Positions 1-12,300 of a stretch of 64,000 bases of DNA are shown here, piece by piece. The translations under genes were made by a program, and so were the position numbers. A model generated the notes under the pieces. It searched no databases, had not been told where the DNA came from, and saw only the letters and a program-made list of their open reading frames with translations. The first letter of the stretch is position 1; every line of letters starts with the position of its first letter. This DNA is from Saccharina japonica (lineage: Eukaryota > Sar > Phaeophyceae > Laminariales > Laminariaceae): NCBI GenBank assembly GCA_008828725.1, contig MEHQ01000010.1:767867-831866 (forward strand), given 5' to 3'.

Positions 1-1571
1 CTGCCGTCGAGCAGAGCCTCGTGTAGCCTCGCCCATCCTCTCAGTCTCCTTCTCTCCTCTGGTTCCATGTATCTTCTGGTTTCCTGGCTTGTAGCCTTTT
101 AGTCTTCATCGTCACAGAAGTTTACTATAAAACGAGAGGTCTCCTATACTGAAGAGAAGCTGTGATTCCAAGCCAGCAACGATAATTCCTGCGTCCCTTC
201 CATCTTATGCCTCGGCACTTCTTCGCAGATGCCGATAATGGTGTAATGGTGTCGGAGTAGGCCACCACCAGAGGACGCTCTTTGTTTGGTTAGGGACGGT
301 TGAGAAAAATGTGTCGAAAAAAAATGAGTGAACGTGATACTAAACATGTGCCTGGTACTACCGTAAAAATTGATAACGTACACCCTGGGACGAATTTCGG
401 AGCCTATTTCCTCCGAAACATGCCTCAGAGCTATGATAGAGGGGCCCACACATGCCTTAGAGGGGCCACGCCTTAGAGGGGCCAATCATGCCTTAGAGGG
501 GCTCACACAACAAAAATGGGGGCGTTGGAAAGATCCCGTCTATCAAAATTGTTATTGTGGTAGACGCACCTCTCCGCCGAGCACCACTACAATGATTAGC
601 ATTATTAGCATTGGTAGCCTTGTTAGCGTTATTATTAGCACTATTAATAGCATTTACACGCTCCCCGTTGTCGATAAAACCAGCTTAAAACGCTCACATT
701 CGTCCTACTAATAGAGGGGGCATCGTAATAGTATTGATAGTATATAAATCAAAACCCACGATGTACCCCAAAGCCATGTATCCCCCTATGCTTACTGAGC
801 ATATTGCTACTATATTGTTATTACTACGTCCCCCCGTATCAGTATTTTGTCAAGCATGGGGGAGCTTGGGGGCTTGAAGTGACTTGCAGCGACTTTAAGT
901 GACTTCATCCTGTGGTGGCAACTGACAAATACCTGGTGCATACTAAGTACTGTGAAAAGAACTTCGGACCAGGCACCTACGGCCCCCTACAAAGATCAAG
1001 GACCTCGCTGTCCAGAAGCGGGGGGGGGGGGGTGGTATATTCGGTCCGTTCCAGGGGGGGAGAGTGTTATATGGATTTACAGTAGATTGGGTGGGTGGTC
1101 GGTTCACGTTTTGTTACCAGGAGCCCAACGGAGTTCGTACAGTATTGCCTTAACAAAAGGCATCGACGGCAGGACATAGGCTATGTGATATGTAGTGGTC
1201 GTGAGTTCGAATCTCACGAACACCATGAAAACAATTTTTAAAGAAAAGCGAATTTTCTCATGTCAATAATCTGATCGACACTCTTCCTTGGGTCCCCATA
1301 GATAGTATTGTTGTGAAAAACTTCCGACTACGACTAGGCACGTACGGCCCCATACGAAGACCAAAGATCCCGCTGCTCAGAAGGGGGGGAGAGGGGAGAG
1401 TGTTATAAAGCTTAGATTGGGTAGGCAAAACGTTAACCTTTTATCAGTAGCCCAACGGACTCATACCTTAACACCACGGAGGAGGCGTTTTTGCAGTGAT
1501 GATACTCCAAGGATTACGCATGGTACTGAACGTGATGCCATCCGCGTTGCTTCCTTTCCCCCCTGGTCCAG
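1..1571. other. Upstream repeat-rich region without a confident gene
   Basis: The block holds several CATGCCTTAGAGGGGC-like units at 421-505, a TTA/ATT-rich stretch at 590-830 and the duplication at 951-1472. Two parts recur elsewhere: 415-545 resembles 28370-28470, and 745-860 resembles 35985-36105. A strong acceptor-like TTTTTGCAG at 1487-1495 is followed by about 26 nt ending ATG|GTACTG. That could be one more small exon of the RING gene, but I could not confirm its frame. The 5' exons of that gene probably lie here or before the window. Confidence 0.5.
951..1472. repeat. Diverged direct duplication, two copies
   Basis: A segment at 951-1154 is repeated in the same orientation at 1312-1472. 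Both begin with GTGAAAA and run through matching blocks: GGCAC.TACGGCCCC, a G-rich run, GAGAGTGTTATA, TAGATTGGGT and AGCCCAACGGA. Both end near CCTTAAC. Identity looks like roughly 70-75% with several indels. No coding sense is kept in either copy. Between them lies a short hairpin at about 1194-1216 resembling a tRNA T-arm (stem CGTGAG/CTCACG, loop TTCGAAT), which may be the remains of a tRNA-derived element. Confidence 0.6.
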
Positions 1572-2497
1572 GACTACCTGAAGCTCGCTGACGAATACTC
1601 AATGACGGCCCCCTTCCGAGAAACGGGTGGGAACCAAACTTGTGTGCTGTGTCAGACCCGCAAGGCGTCACACGTGTTTTTCCCGTGCGAGCACAAAAGC
1701 GTGTGCGGGCGTTGCTCAAGAGTCGAAGGCTTTGGCAAACAGGAGAGGGACGGCGAAGGAGGCCAACTGTGCCCGGTATGCTGGTGAGAAGCGGAGAAGA
1801 TGAAGCTGATGTCTCGCGAATGTTTTTGCGTCCCACACGTCATGATGATGGCACACGGTACACCAACATCGTTGATTGCTGGTCTGCACGTGTCGGTTAG
1901 AAGTGATCTCATTTGGGAAGAAAATTAAGATAGCGACCGACACAAAATTATGGCGTTGGGGTTATCAACCGTCTGCGAACAGCGTGAGCACCTATAGCAG
2001 CCCAGCAGTACGGGTAGGGTCATGCTGTGCCCGTGCCGTACGACTCCTCGCATTGCAACCATTTTAACTCGGACGTCTAGGTTTTTATTAAAAAAAAATG
2101 TCATAAAAATTGTTAAAATATTAAATATTGGGAAAAATCCATCAAACAGAAACAGTTTGGCCTACAACCCTATACGTACATGTATATCGCAGCACCCATC
2201 AATTGCACCATTGCCCTATTGCACTATTAATACTGGTACAGTATACGCTAGACGAAGATAAAAGAAAGTTCGTTCAGCACCCCCACGTATTCGCGTGTAC
2301 TTTTTGCTCTATGCGTGATGCCACCTGTCTGCGCGCAGTCAGCAGGTTGTATTCGTCGTTCCGTACAAGGGCGGCGATGAGGCAGACGAGTACTGGCGGT
2401 GGGTGCAAGAGGTCAAGCCTTCCCTGCCACGAGGATTTCGGCACAGGTTTCACATGGCCGCTATAATGCTCGAGGTAAGAAAGAGGCAACACACACC

Positions 2498-2552
<55 letters not shown>

Positions 2553-3841
2553 CGGTCGGTTGCAAAGGGAGTCGACGTTGACAAGTGTATCGGTTCACTA
2601 ACCGGGGTGTAAAGCGGGGTGTTCAGACTGCGTGGCTCCAATCCCGGCACAAAATAGGTCACTCAGGCGGCTGATGTTGTTACGCTTCCTGCGTAACAAG
2701 TGACAAGCTACAGGTTACATCATCGGGGTCTGGTGGTACTTTTTTTTTCGGGTATGCACAGTAGTAGACGACGAAAAATCTTCATAGTTAATCCATTTCT
2801 ACTGCAGTAGTACTGTGTAGAAGAAGAACCGCACACCACATCGGACAGATCATCTAATGATCCAGACCTTCCAGGGCAGGTATATTTATGATCTGTATGA
2901 TCTGTTTTATCTACCAGTCTGATCCGGAACATAAGGACCGTTTGTACATTAACATTTCATTGAAATGGTTCTTATATTTTCGGATCAGAGTGCTCATGTT
3001 GCCCGGTGGGAGCCGAATAGTCTGCATGATATAGGACATGCTTCCTGGGATGGATCTGTACTATACAGATCCTGGACCAACACCTCATAACGGCAGGATA
3101 GGATCAAGACGATCTAGATGACTTAGATCATCATCTGTCCGATATATATATATATATGTGCTTGGGTTACGCTCAGGGGTTATCGGCGGCTACGTTCTGC
3201 TTCTTCGATTATAATGTGTTCCTTGTGTAGTCAAACCAGGTAGATTGTTCGCCGCGCGCGGAAATAAGGGTGTGGTCGTCTTCGTCAAAGTATGTATGAC
3301 GCACGCATGCTACTATTAGTATGGTAGAGGTGTAGAGGTGTAAACACCATGTTTTTTCTGAGGGTGGTCACTTCGGGAGCTCTATACTAATAGCAAGTCA
3401 AACACTGATTTTTGGAGTGAGGTATATAAAGTGCTATCCGATGAACAACCCCACGGTCTTAAACATTCGACGAAAAGTATTTCAACACAAAAATCAGTGC
3501 CATTCCAAAAATCAGTGAAATAATAAAATGCCGGCGATTTTGGGTTAAGGAGGCTTTAGTACTCAATAGGTCATTCAGAAAACGTTTCAGCCAAAAAAAG
3601 GTATACCTTGGTATACCTCTATCGTGGCACGTGTCGTATGTAGTATGTATATATGCAAAATCGTTTCCGACCGCCAAATGAATGTAGCCAGACCCCTGTC
3701 CCCTCGCCAAATGAATGTAGCCAGACCCCTGTCCCCTGCCCCGGCCACGCCCTGCTCGCACTCGCACAGATTAAATCGGAGCCCGACTCGCACAAGACCT
3801 GGGACAGGCCGTCGACGTCTGCATGCTGCGTCTTGTCTTGA
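1572..3841 (+). CDS. RING-type (C3HC4) zinc finger protein, 3' exons
   Basis: Partial gene of two well supported exons and one probable exon. Exon 1572-1783 follows a pyrimidine-rich acceptor ending GGTCCAG. Exon 2339-2474 follows GCGCGCAG and ends in a GTAAG donor. The junction phases agree (2+1) and create a Cys codon. The two exons encode a textbook C3HC4 RING finger: C-x2-C-x11-C-x-H-x3-C-x2-C-x18-C-x2-C, beginning TCVLCQTRKASHVFFPCEH and ending LCPVC. A basic, Trp-rich tail follows (VVPYKGGDEADEYWRWVQE). A possible last exon, 3770-3841, adds IKSEPDSHKTWDRPS and a TGA in matching phase. RING fingers of this form usually act as E3 ubiquitin ligases; the substrate is unknown here. The N-terminus was not found. 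The intron after 2474 starts with a CAA repeat. The gene is convergent with the chaperone gene at 6345. The RING is secure, the terminal exon much less so. Confidence 0.65.
2497..2551. repeat. CAA trinucleotide microsatellite
   Basis: An uninterrupted CAA tract of about 18 units lies just inside the predicted intron of the RING gene, 20 bp after its GTAAG donor. It would read as poly-Asn or poly-Thr if translated, but the splice donor before it argues that it is intronic. Confidence 0.9.
3298..3635. mobile_element. Non-autonomous DNA transposon (Mutator-like MITE), copy A
   Basis: The element has imperfect terminal inverted repeats beginning GACGC and ending near TAGAGGT: left end at 3298, right end ACCTCTATCGTGGCACGTGTC. 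Related copies lie at 9124-9418 and 26008-26264, sharing interior words such as GGAGCTCTATA.TAATAGCAAG and CATTC/ATCCAGAAAACGTTTC. GTATGTAT on the left and GTATGTAG on the right look like an 8-bp target duplication. No transposase is encoded. A probable terminal exon of the RING gene lies just downstream. Confidence 0.55.
3672..3737. repeat. 33-bp perfect tandem duplication
   Basis: Two identical head-to-tail copies of a 33-bp unit (CCAAATGAATGTAGCCAGAC and so on) lie upstream of the probable last RING-gene exon. A separate 10-bp unit (TCTTGACAG) is repeated three times at about 3835-3863, immediately after that exon's stop codon. Confidence 0.85.
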
Positions 3842-4139
3842 CAGTCTTGACAGTCTTGACAGCATAGCAACCAAGACAACACATCATAGCAGCTCGTCTG
3901 CGCAACTTCCGATAAGGCGGCGCAATCCAAACGTCAAGTTTTAGTTTACAGTACTCGTAGTTCTAGTTCGTTTGAGGGGTGCCCATGTCTTTAATCCGGA
4001 ACAATAGATTTCACATTGATTGACGGATGGATGGTTTTCTCAGTTGAGTGGTTTAACCCGGAGCAACAGTTTTTCCCCGGGATAGCACCACCCAGACGCA
4101 TCGAAGGGCTATCATACAGCCGCGAGACCGCACACTTAA

Positions 4140-4870
4140 GGGGCCCCTTCGGTCATAAAAAAAAAGAGTACTTGATTGAGTGTTGATAAATACTTCGAAG
4201 TATATATATATTGTCGTCTTTTTTACAGCAGCAATACTGTTTCTGGTATAATAACACCATATCAGTACTCCTTACGGAACACGGCATAGCTCCAGTTCTA
4301 ATGTTCAGACCTCTTCCCGAGCAATGTATGGCTTGTTCGTTATCGTCTCGAGGAGGTGTTGGGGCTCGTCGATCTGCAAGGGAGCGTAGGCATTGCTGTG
4401 TTCGCATCACGAAACGAAAGTGCTCCGCAGCAAGATCTGTTTTTATCGTTTCGGAGCTCTTGTTTGGTATCTACACTCTGCTGTGGCCACGTAGGACGCT
4501 ACGGGCGGTCGAACTAGAGGCCCAGGTAGGTTTACCTACTATTGAATAGTGCTCGGCATCCTCGTCGAAAGTCTGAGTTAAAGCAGTATCAGCAGCCGGA
4601 GAAACTGCCATTTTTCAAATTCGTCTTTGGGTACCAAGGGTATGGCGAGTCGTTTTTGAGTAAGAGGCACTTTTCGCGATGAAAAAGGCGTCTGATCGAT
4701 ACGCCTCCTGGAGCACAAATGTTGACCATGACCTAGGCTCTCTAAAACTACTCATCGCGATGAGGTCTGCGCATTATAACTGGAGAAGTGTCGTTTTCCG
4801 TAGGGAGTCATGAAAAGGTAGAAATTATACCAGAAATAGTAATGCAACTGAAAAAAAACGGATTTGTTTT
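4140..4870. repeat. Long dispersed repeat, copy 1
   Basis: This roughly 730-bp segment returns at 25568-26540 with an insertion in the second copy. Shared words run its whole length: CCCCTTCGGTC, AACACGGCATAGCTCCAGT, GTGTTCGCATCACGAAAC, CACTCTGCTGTGGCC, AGTGCTCGGC.TCCTCGTCGA, GGGAGTCATGAAAAG. Both copies are interrupted in all frames, so it is a decayed mobile element or segmental duplicate rather than a gene. Confidence 0.75.
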
Positions 4871-5205
4871 AATTTGCTCTTATATTTTTTACCCGAAGGG
4901 ACCCCTTAAGCGGTACGTACGGCTCAACTACCAGGTGTACTGCTTTGCTTCTACGATTGTAACCAAGGTTGACCATTCGGACCTAGAAGGTGGACTGAAC
5001 AATTCGAAATTCGGATTTGAAAATTCGCACGGTGGTTGCTTTCCTGGAAACGCATTGCGAGACAAAACCATTGGGGGGGGTTCGTCTGGCGTCCTTACAA
5101 AGAACGCTGGGTCCAATGCGGCTCAACGCCGCTAACATTTCAGGGGAGGTCATTGTGTCACTATCACTATCATATGCCATTATATGTCACACCCATGAAG
5201 ATCTA

Positions 5206-5560
5206 GATCAAGATCAAGATCAAGATCAAGACTTACAGTAGTAGATTCTCAAGATCAAGACCTAGATTAAGATCAAGATCAAGACTTACAGTAAATTCTC
5301 AAGATCAAGATCTAGATTATCAAGATCAAAAGCTAGATGATCAACATCTTGATCTAGATCTCTCTAGATCACAGTACCTGGATATGCATAGGTCACAAGA
5401 TACTTATCAAGATCTATTGATCTACAGTAGATCTTGATCTAGATCTATGATCAAAATCTAGATCAAAATCTAGACTCTAGATCTTTAGATCTCGATCCCA
5501 GATCTAGATCAAATTGACCTTGATCAAGATCTACATCAAGATATGCACAGGAGGTCGTGT
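5206..5560. repeat. GATC-rich satellite-like array
   Basis: Dozens of GATC tetramers occur as AAGATC, TAGATC and TTGATC hexamers on both strands (AAGATCTAGATC-type words), so the array is almost self-complementary. It lies in the intergenic space between the convergent RING and chaperone genes. Smaller blocks of the same flavour lie at about 2840-3150 and 37490-37760. Confidence 0.85.
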
Positions 5561-6344
5561 CCATCTGCAACCTGCAACCGTCGCTGCCATCGGTTTGCCG
5601 GTCTAATAAGCACGTTACTACAAGTAGTAGATCAAGCATTTTTTTTTGCGGCATTTATTAACAGTAGTATGCGTTAACCCGCGATGGGCTTTCTCCCATT
5701 CCTACCCTCAACCAGCACACGAAGCACACACCACAGTGACGTTTTCCCCCCCACAACTGCACAACGCCATCGACAATTGCTAAACCAACCCCGCCAGATT
5801 AACAACGGCTCGCGTGATCCCAACGGCTAGATCCCAACGGCTCGCAAATATAATACTGCTGTCGCTATTTTCGTGAGCATCGTGCATGACACCACATCTG
5901 CCTCTCCGACGTTGGCAGCGACGAGAGATGTCGTTCCGATGCCCCTTTTTGCCGAGCATCGCTTAATTTTTCATGAAACATCACATGGATTCACCACCAC
6001 TTACTACTGTACAGGAGGCAAAGCATGCATACCAATTCAACACAAAACGTGTACAGTTTGCATGTCGAAGGACTCGCAGAAGCTACGTACGTACTCGTAG
6101 AATGCAGTGTAGGCACAAGCGCGCGTAGGCGACCCATACACGCTGCTACTCGTATTAATAGAACGTATAATAGATGTACACGTAGTAGGGCGGGCCCATA
6201 CACGCTGTGCAGCAAACAAAAAAAAGCGCCGTGGTGCGCCTGGCGCTTGCATCGCTAGTAGGCGGACACCCGTAGAAAGGCACAAAGACTACCAAATACT
6301 ACAGTAGCAAAGACTAGCAAGGACGTTGACCAGCTGGCTACACG

Positions 6345-9300
6345 TTACGCCGTGGCGTTCTTCTGGTCTATCTTGGGCATGGTGCTCGGCACGAAAGGCT
6401 CACTGTCGGGCGGCTTGTCCCACGTGACCTCCCTTGTCTTGGTGTGCCAGTAGTACGCCTGAAAAACAACGCAGTTATTATACACCGGCGAGATAACGAA
6501 GTTAGACAGGCGCCTTATGGATGGTATTCCTGACAGGAACAGTGAGCATGCATGCCTCTAGGCACTGCACCCATCTTTTCGGGTATACGAGTACACTACT
6601 TGAATGTAGTGTGGACATACATAGTGTGGCATAATTTTTGAAGTAGAAACCGAGTCAATGGCACGACAGGCATGCAAGAAAGCCGACCCCCGACCGGGAA
6701 CGCGAACGACGGAGTTAGGTTTTTTGCCGTAGAAGGTGGTTTGCTAGCATCTACTGGACCTAACGCACACGTTATACTTGATATTTTCCGTGGTTCAAGC
6801 GCATCATGGGGTGACTGCCAGCGGCATATCGCAAACAATGTGTGTGTGTGTGTGTTCTTCACATTAAACCTTCCTTTCTACCCGTCGACATCCAGCACAC
6901 CCAGTGTCCGTGCCGATTCATCATCCTAAAAAGGTACCAGTTCTGTGGTCACAAAACTACGACACAGAGATACTACGCTCAGTGCAGTAAGCAGAGCAGA
7001 CAATGCAATGCCATATACGACAGGCAAGACCTACCCTGCTAGCAATCCAGGTGCATGCAAGAGAAAAAAAGAGAAAAGAAAGAAAAAAGCGAAAAGGAAA
7101 AATAATAGAAAGTAAACATACTGAAGCAAATCAACAATCAAGCAACCAAACAAAAGCATGACAAAATTAAAAGAAAAAAAAAAAAAAAATGTCGTGCTTC
7201 TCCCAGATGAGATGCGACATCTAGTTAAAAGAAACCAAATGAAATGAAATTAACCGAAAAAAAACAGTGCCAACAAAGCAAGACTAAGAACGACAGGAAA
7301 ACAATACGCCCCTGCTACCAGCACATTTCAAGGAAAAAACGGAAGACAAAACACACACACCAACACCAGTCAACAAAAAAACACACACACACATCAGCAT
7401 ATTTCAAGGGAAATTGAAAAAAAAAATGCACACCAGCACTGCCTAACCCTTGTATGACTGCAAACGTTTATCCCTCGGTAATTTAATTCATGCAGGTTAT
7501 TCTCAAAAATGTGTGTGCAAGTTCTTGAGTGAATAACCTCTTTTAAGGCATGTACGGAACCCCTTTTAAGGGATATAAGGGACCCCTTTCAAGGTATATA
7601 AGGGACCTCTTTTGGGGGATATAAAGGAACCCTTTTAAGGGATATAAGGGCCCATCTTAACGAAGACAGCAGAAAATTCAATTTGGAAAATAAAATCCTA
7701 TTTGGATGTGATTTCGCAAAAAAAAGCTGGTTTGCGTCCTATGGGGAATAGTGGATAGCTTGTTCAAATATTTCTGAAATCGAAAAAACGCAGCATGCGT
7801 CACAACGCCAAGGTGAAAAAAATCGACGAGAGGGAAGGCATGCGTCGGCGCGTGCGCGCCGCCGCCAGCATACTTTTGCTTTCGGCGGCCCAGGCTAGGA
7901 AGCTATCGCTCTCAGGGTCTCCTGGGCGGGCGTAGGGGTCCCTGAAACGCCACGGGCGAGACAGGGACGGCGACGGTGCTATCAAAGTCTTGAGCGTATC
8001 CTGCTGTTTTTGCGTCGATCGCTCGGTTTTTGGTCGGGTTGGCACATCGAGCTGGTTGAAAAGTTGGGGTTGCGACCGCCATGATTGCTTTTGAGGCGCC
8101 ACCGCCGGGGTACGATGTGCTATAGTCTGTCAGCGTGGGCGCGGCTGTTGTCCCGGTGGCCTCGCGTCGTGGTTCACGCGTTGTCGCCTCGGTCGTGGTC
8201 ATCGATGCGATCAAGAAATCGCTAGGTTGTAGCGGGGGCGTTTACCCACCGTGGACATGCCGGTCCAAGTCGGGCCAACTCCTAAATTTGATTTGAATTC
8301 TTCACAGAAGGTCCTGGGACCTTCTTGTTTTTTTCGTCCAATTCAAATTGATTATACCCCCAAGATCCTAATCGTTGGTGCTGGTGCGTGTGTTGACCAA
8401 TGAAAAGCGAATTTGAATTTTCTTTTTTCCAAATTGAATTTATTGTATAATCGTTAATATGGGCCCTAAGGGATCCCACTTAAGGGATATAAGGGACCCC
8501 TTTCAAGGGATATAAGGGACCCGTTTTGAGTGATATAAAGGAACCCTTGTAAGGGATATAAGGGATCCCTTTCAAGGGATACAAGCGACCCCTTTTAAGG
8601 GATAAAAGGGACCCCTTTTAAGGGATATAAGAGACCCCTGTTAAGGGATATAAGGGACCCCTTTTGAGGGATATAAAGAAACCCTTTTGAGGGACATACA
8701 GGACCACTTTTGAGGGATATAAGGGACCCCTTGTAAGGAACATAAGGGATCCCTTTTAAGGGATAGAAGGGACCCATTTTAAGGGATTTAAGGGACCCCT
8801 TTTAAGGAATATAGGGAACCCTCTTGAGGGATATAAGGGACCCCTTCTGAGGCATATAAGGGACCCCTTTTAAGGAATATAGTTGACCCCTTTTAAGGGG
8901 TATAATACATAGAGATATAAGGGATAGCGACCAAAACAACCATAATTTTTGTGTTTTCAACCATCTACGAGGGAGTGAGCGCCCATCAGCACGGGGTAGG
9001 ATCATGCTGTGTCCCGTGCCGCACGGCGCCTTGCATTGTAACTCTGAAAGACACCTATTAACAGTACGTATTTCATCCCCCAATGAAGCAGTGGCCGTAT
9101 GTATGATATGTATCTTAGCTGTAGACGCATGGTACGGTAGAGGTGAACACACTATACGCTATACACTATACACTATACACCATGTTTCTGCCTTTTAAGG
9201 GTGGTCACTTGAGGAGCTCTATATTAATAGCAAGTCAAAAACTGACTTTTGGAGGAAAATACACGTGCTACGATGAGCAGTCCCATACAATAAAAAAAAT

Positions 9301-12300
9301 AGAAAAACACTCAAGAATGAAAACTCACACCATTTTGGGTTAAGGAGCATTTAATACTTTAATAGATCATCCAGAAAACGTTTCCGCCAAAATAAGGTAT
9401 ACCTCTAACGTAATCGTCACTAATCACCGTCACAAGAGAGCTACACTGTGCTACACTGTGCTACACTGTAGCAAGCACCAAGACAGCCCTTCCGCAACAT
9501 ATCATGCACTCGGGACCCACCCACCTTCCCGCTCTCCGCCAAGCAAGCGCGCCACCTCCCCCTCATGCCTTCTCCGACATCCTCATGCTCTGCCTTCTTC
9601 TCGAGCCCGCTCCCTCCGACCGCCATCGCCGCCCGCTCGGAGGCACTCTTTTCTTCTTCAAGCTGTTGGACCTGCTGGTCTTTCGTCGGAATGCCCTTGA
9701 CGTTCCGATTCCGCACCGCGCCGTCTTTGCCCTTAGACAGGCGGTTGTTGCCCTTGCCTTTGCCTTTCAACTCCGGAGGCGGTGGGGCGAACTCCATGCA
9801 AACCGCGAAGAAGTCTTCCTGCGAACGAAACACACCAAGGGGGAAACAGGGGGGGGGGGGGCGGGGGAGGGGGTCGCGGGACGAACGAGAGAAGTGTAGT
9901 GTTAGAGATACACGGAGCAGTGCTGCCTGCAGGGATTGCAAACCTTGGGGACACATTTGAGACCCAGGCTTAACGGCCAGAACGGACCCCCAGATTGTGC
10001 TTTTGAGACAGATACGCCAGAACAGCCACTGAGTGAGCTACGTAGCAGCTACTCGTAGCGTTGACTGCTAGCGCTGGGGGTATGGCGCATCTGAAAGAGA
10101 CAGATGAGAGGGACACAACGGCGGCACCGTGCTACTGTGGAGGACGGCATTTGATAAATGTTCCTACCATAAGAACGATCGTCACGCATGTATCGATGGA
10201 AGCTACATCGGCCTGGGAGTTGTTGGCCAAGAGCCCTCCCTCTGCAGCCCTTACGCCAAGCAAGCGCCTCTCACCGCGCCTATCTCGTACACATCGGATA
10301 ACTCCGAGTCCATGTACTCCGCGATGACTCGGACATGGGGTTCCTTGATGCTCTCGTTGTTCATGAACACGCCTCTCCAGAGGGCGCTCATCAGAATCTC
10401 CATCCGCTCCTCACGGGACTCTAGGGTATACGCGTGGTCGTACTGGGACAGAGGAAGCAGCGAGAGCGAGAGGAAGCAGCAAGGGCGATGAGGCATGTCT
10501 GCGTCGGGGACTACAACTGTGTATTTGGTCAGGCCCATCGTGTGCTTGTGAACACGCACGTTGGGTCTCTCAGGTGGCCGATGCTGGAAAAAAAAAGCCG
10601 GGTGGGGCGGAAAGCGGTGAATAAAGCCGTGCTTCTCAAACCACTGCCAACTTCGGAACGACACCCATGTAGTGAGTGCGACTGTGCAACAATGCTTTCA
10701 AAAGCGCCATGCATGCGCACGCGCTTGACTGACAAAGTATTAACTTCCAGGAGCCGCGTTTTCCAAGCCGCGGTACGCTGACCGCCGGCGCAGCGGTATC
10801 ATTCCGCGCACGTGCGCCATGCCCAAATGGCAACGGCGGCACTACATATTAACTGCTTCCTGGGAGCACAGTACAGAAAGTATATACGACTCCATTCAAT
10901 CGCTCTCTCTGGGGGTATTGTACAGTACAGTACAGTACAGTACAGTACAGTACAGTACAGTACAGTACAGTACAGTACAGTACAGTACAGTACAGTACAG
11001 TACAGTACAGTACAGTACAGTACAGTACAGTACAGTACAGTACAGTACAGTACAGTACAGTACAGTACAGCAGTGGGATAAGCGCTTTGGGTTTCCGCGG
11101 TGGCGTGTTTTTCGCACCTGCACGAGCGTTACAAAGGTGTGCTGCTGAGCTTCGCTGAGGTACTTCTTGAGCATCATTTCAGACACCTGGCGGCAGCAAG
11201 AACAACGAGAGAGGGCACGATCGTCCTCAGCATCAAGCATCAAGCAGCAAGCATCAAGCGTGGTTGGAAACGATTCTGGGGCTGTTGGCTGCACCGGAAT
11301 GCAACCACCCAATCTCCTGCAACAGCTGTTACGGGCGACTATGAAGACATAAAGGGAGAAACTTGAACGTGTTATGTGTCGATTTGACGGTGGCCAGTGT
11401 TGTAGGTAGTGCCGGCTCCCAAAACAACGAGGCTCACACGGAAACGGAACGATGGCTTCTATTCGAGCGATGGACGTAAGGCACCAAAATCTGTACCAGT
11501 ATTGGCAACCAGTATAAATAGGCTAATGCCTGGGAGGGTCCAAGAAAGGCGACTGCGTACACATTTGTACAGAGGGCATGGGGTATACGTGCTACTGCAG
11601 CTGCTGCATGATAAATATGCCTGTCCCGTGCAAATCGAGCGCTGTCTACTCGCAGGGGACGCTTGAAAAAGGGCCAATGTTGAAGGTTCGAGTTACCAAT
11701 CGAACCCAGCCAACAGCCATACTCGACACTGCTGTGTTCGATACTGCTTCGTTCGGATCGCGACGGTCATCTTTGAGAAGGTGCTTCACCTGGATAGAGC
11801 GCATCTGTCGCTTGGTTTCGCGCCAAAGCTCGTCGAAAAGCAGCTCCTGGACCTTCTTGCCTCGCTCTCCCTTCACAAATTAGTCAACAAACAGGGAGAC
11901 ACCATACAGCCATACAGCAGCAAACGCGACTGGTCACGAAAGTGGAAACACTTTGCAGCAACCACGGGGACAGCAACATAATCTATATAATAACTGTATA
12001 CCTGGCGGGGCATGCCGAACCAAGCACGAAATAGTGACACCTCGTTTACCTGTGCCTCCCTACGGTACAACTCCCTGAAGTTTGCCTTCTCACGGAAGCA
12101 CCGAGGAAAGTGCTAACAACACCGCAGCATGACAAGAGCCAATTAACGCATACACCACTTCAGCATGACAATCAAGCCAGTGAATGCACACACCACCACT
12201 TCGCGCTCATTCGCGGCTATCACATGGTAGCACTTTTTACACGAAACCGCTGGCAGGACAATCCAATCTTGTTGCCATCACCTCTCGAAGGAGTCGACGG

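Noticed and set aside
1190-1225. tRNA gene
   Set aside because: Only a T-arm-like hairpin is present. No acceptor stem, D-arm or anticodon arm can be paired.
9525-9818. FH2 (formin) domain suggested by EDFFAVCMEFA
   Set aside because: No other formin exons exist on this strand. The exon joins in phase to the CBP3-like exon, where an E-D-hydrophobic segment is also expected, and to the WW exon.
10812-11312. Long repetitive frames on both strands
   Set aside because: Explained entirely by the perfect TACAG repeat inside a chaperone intron.
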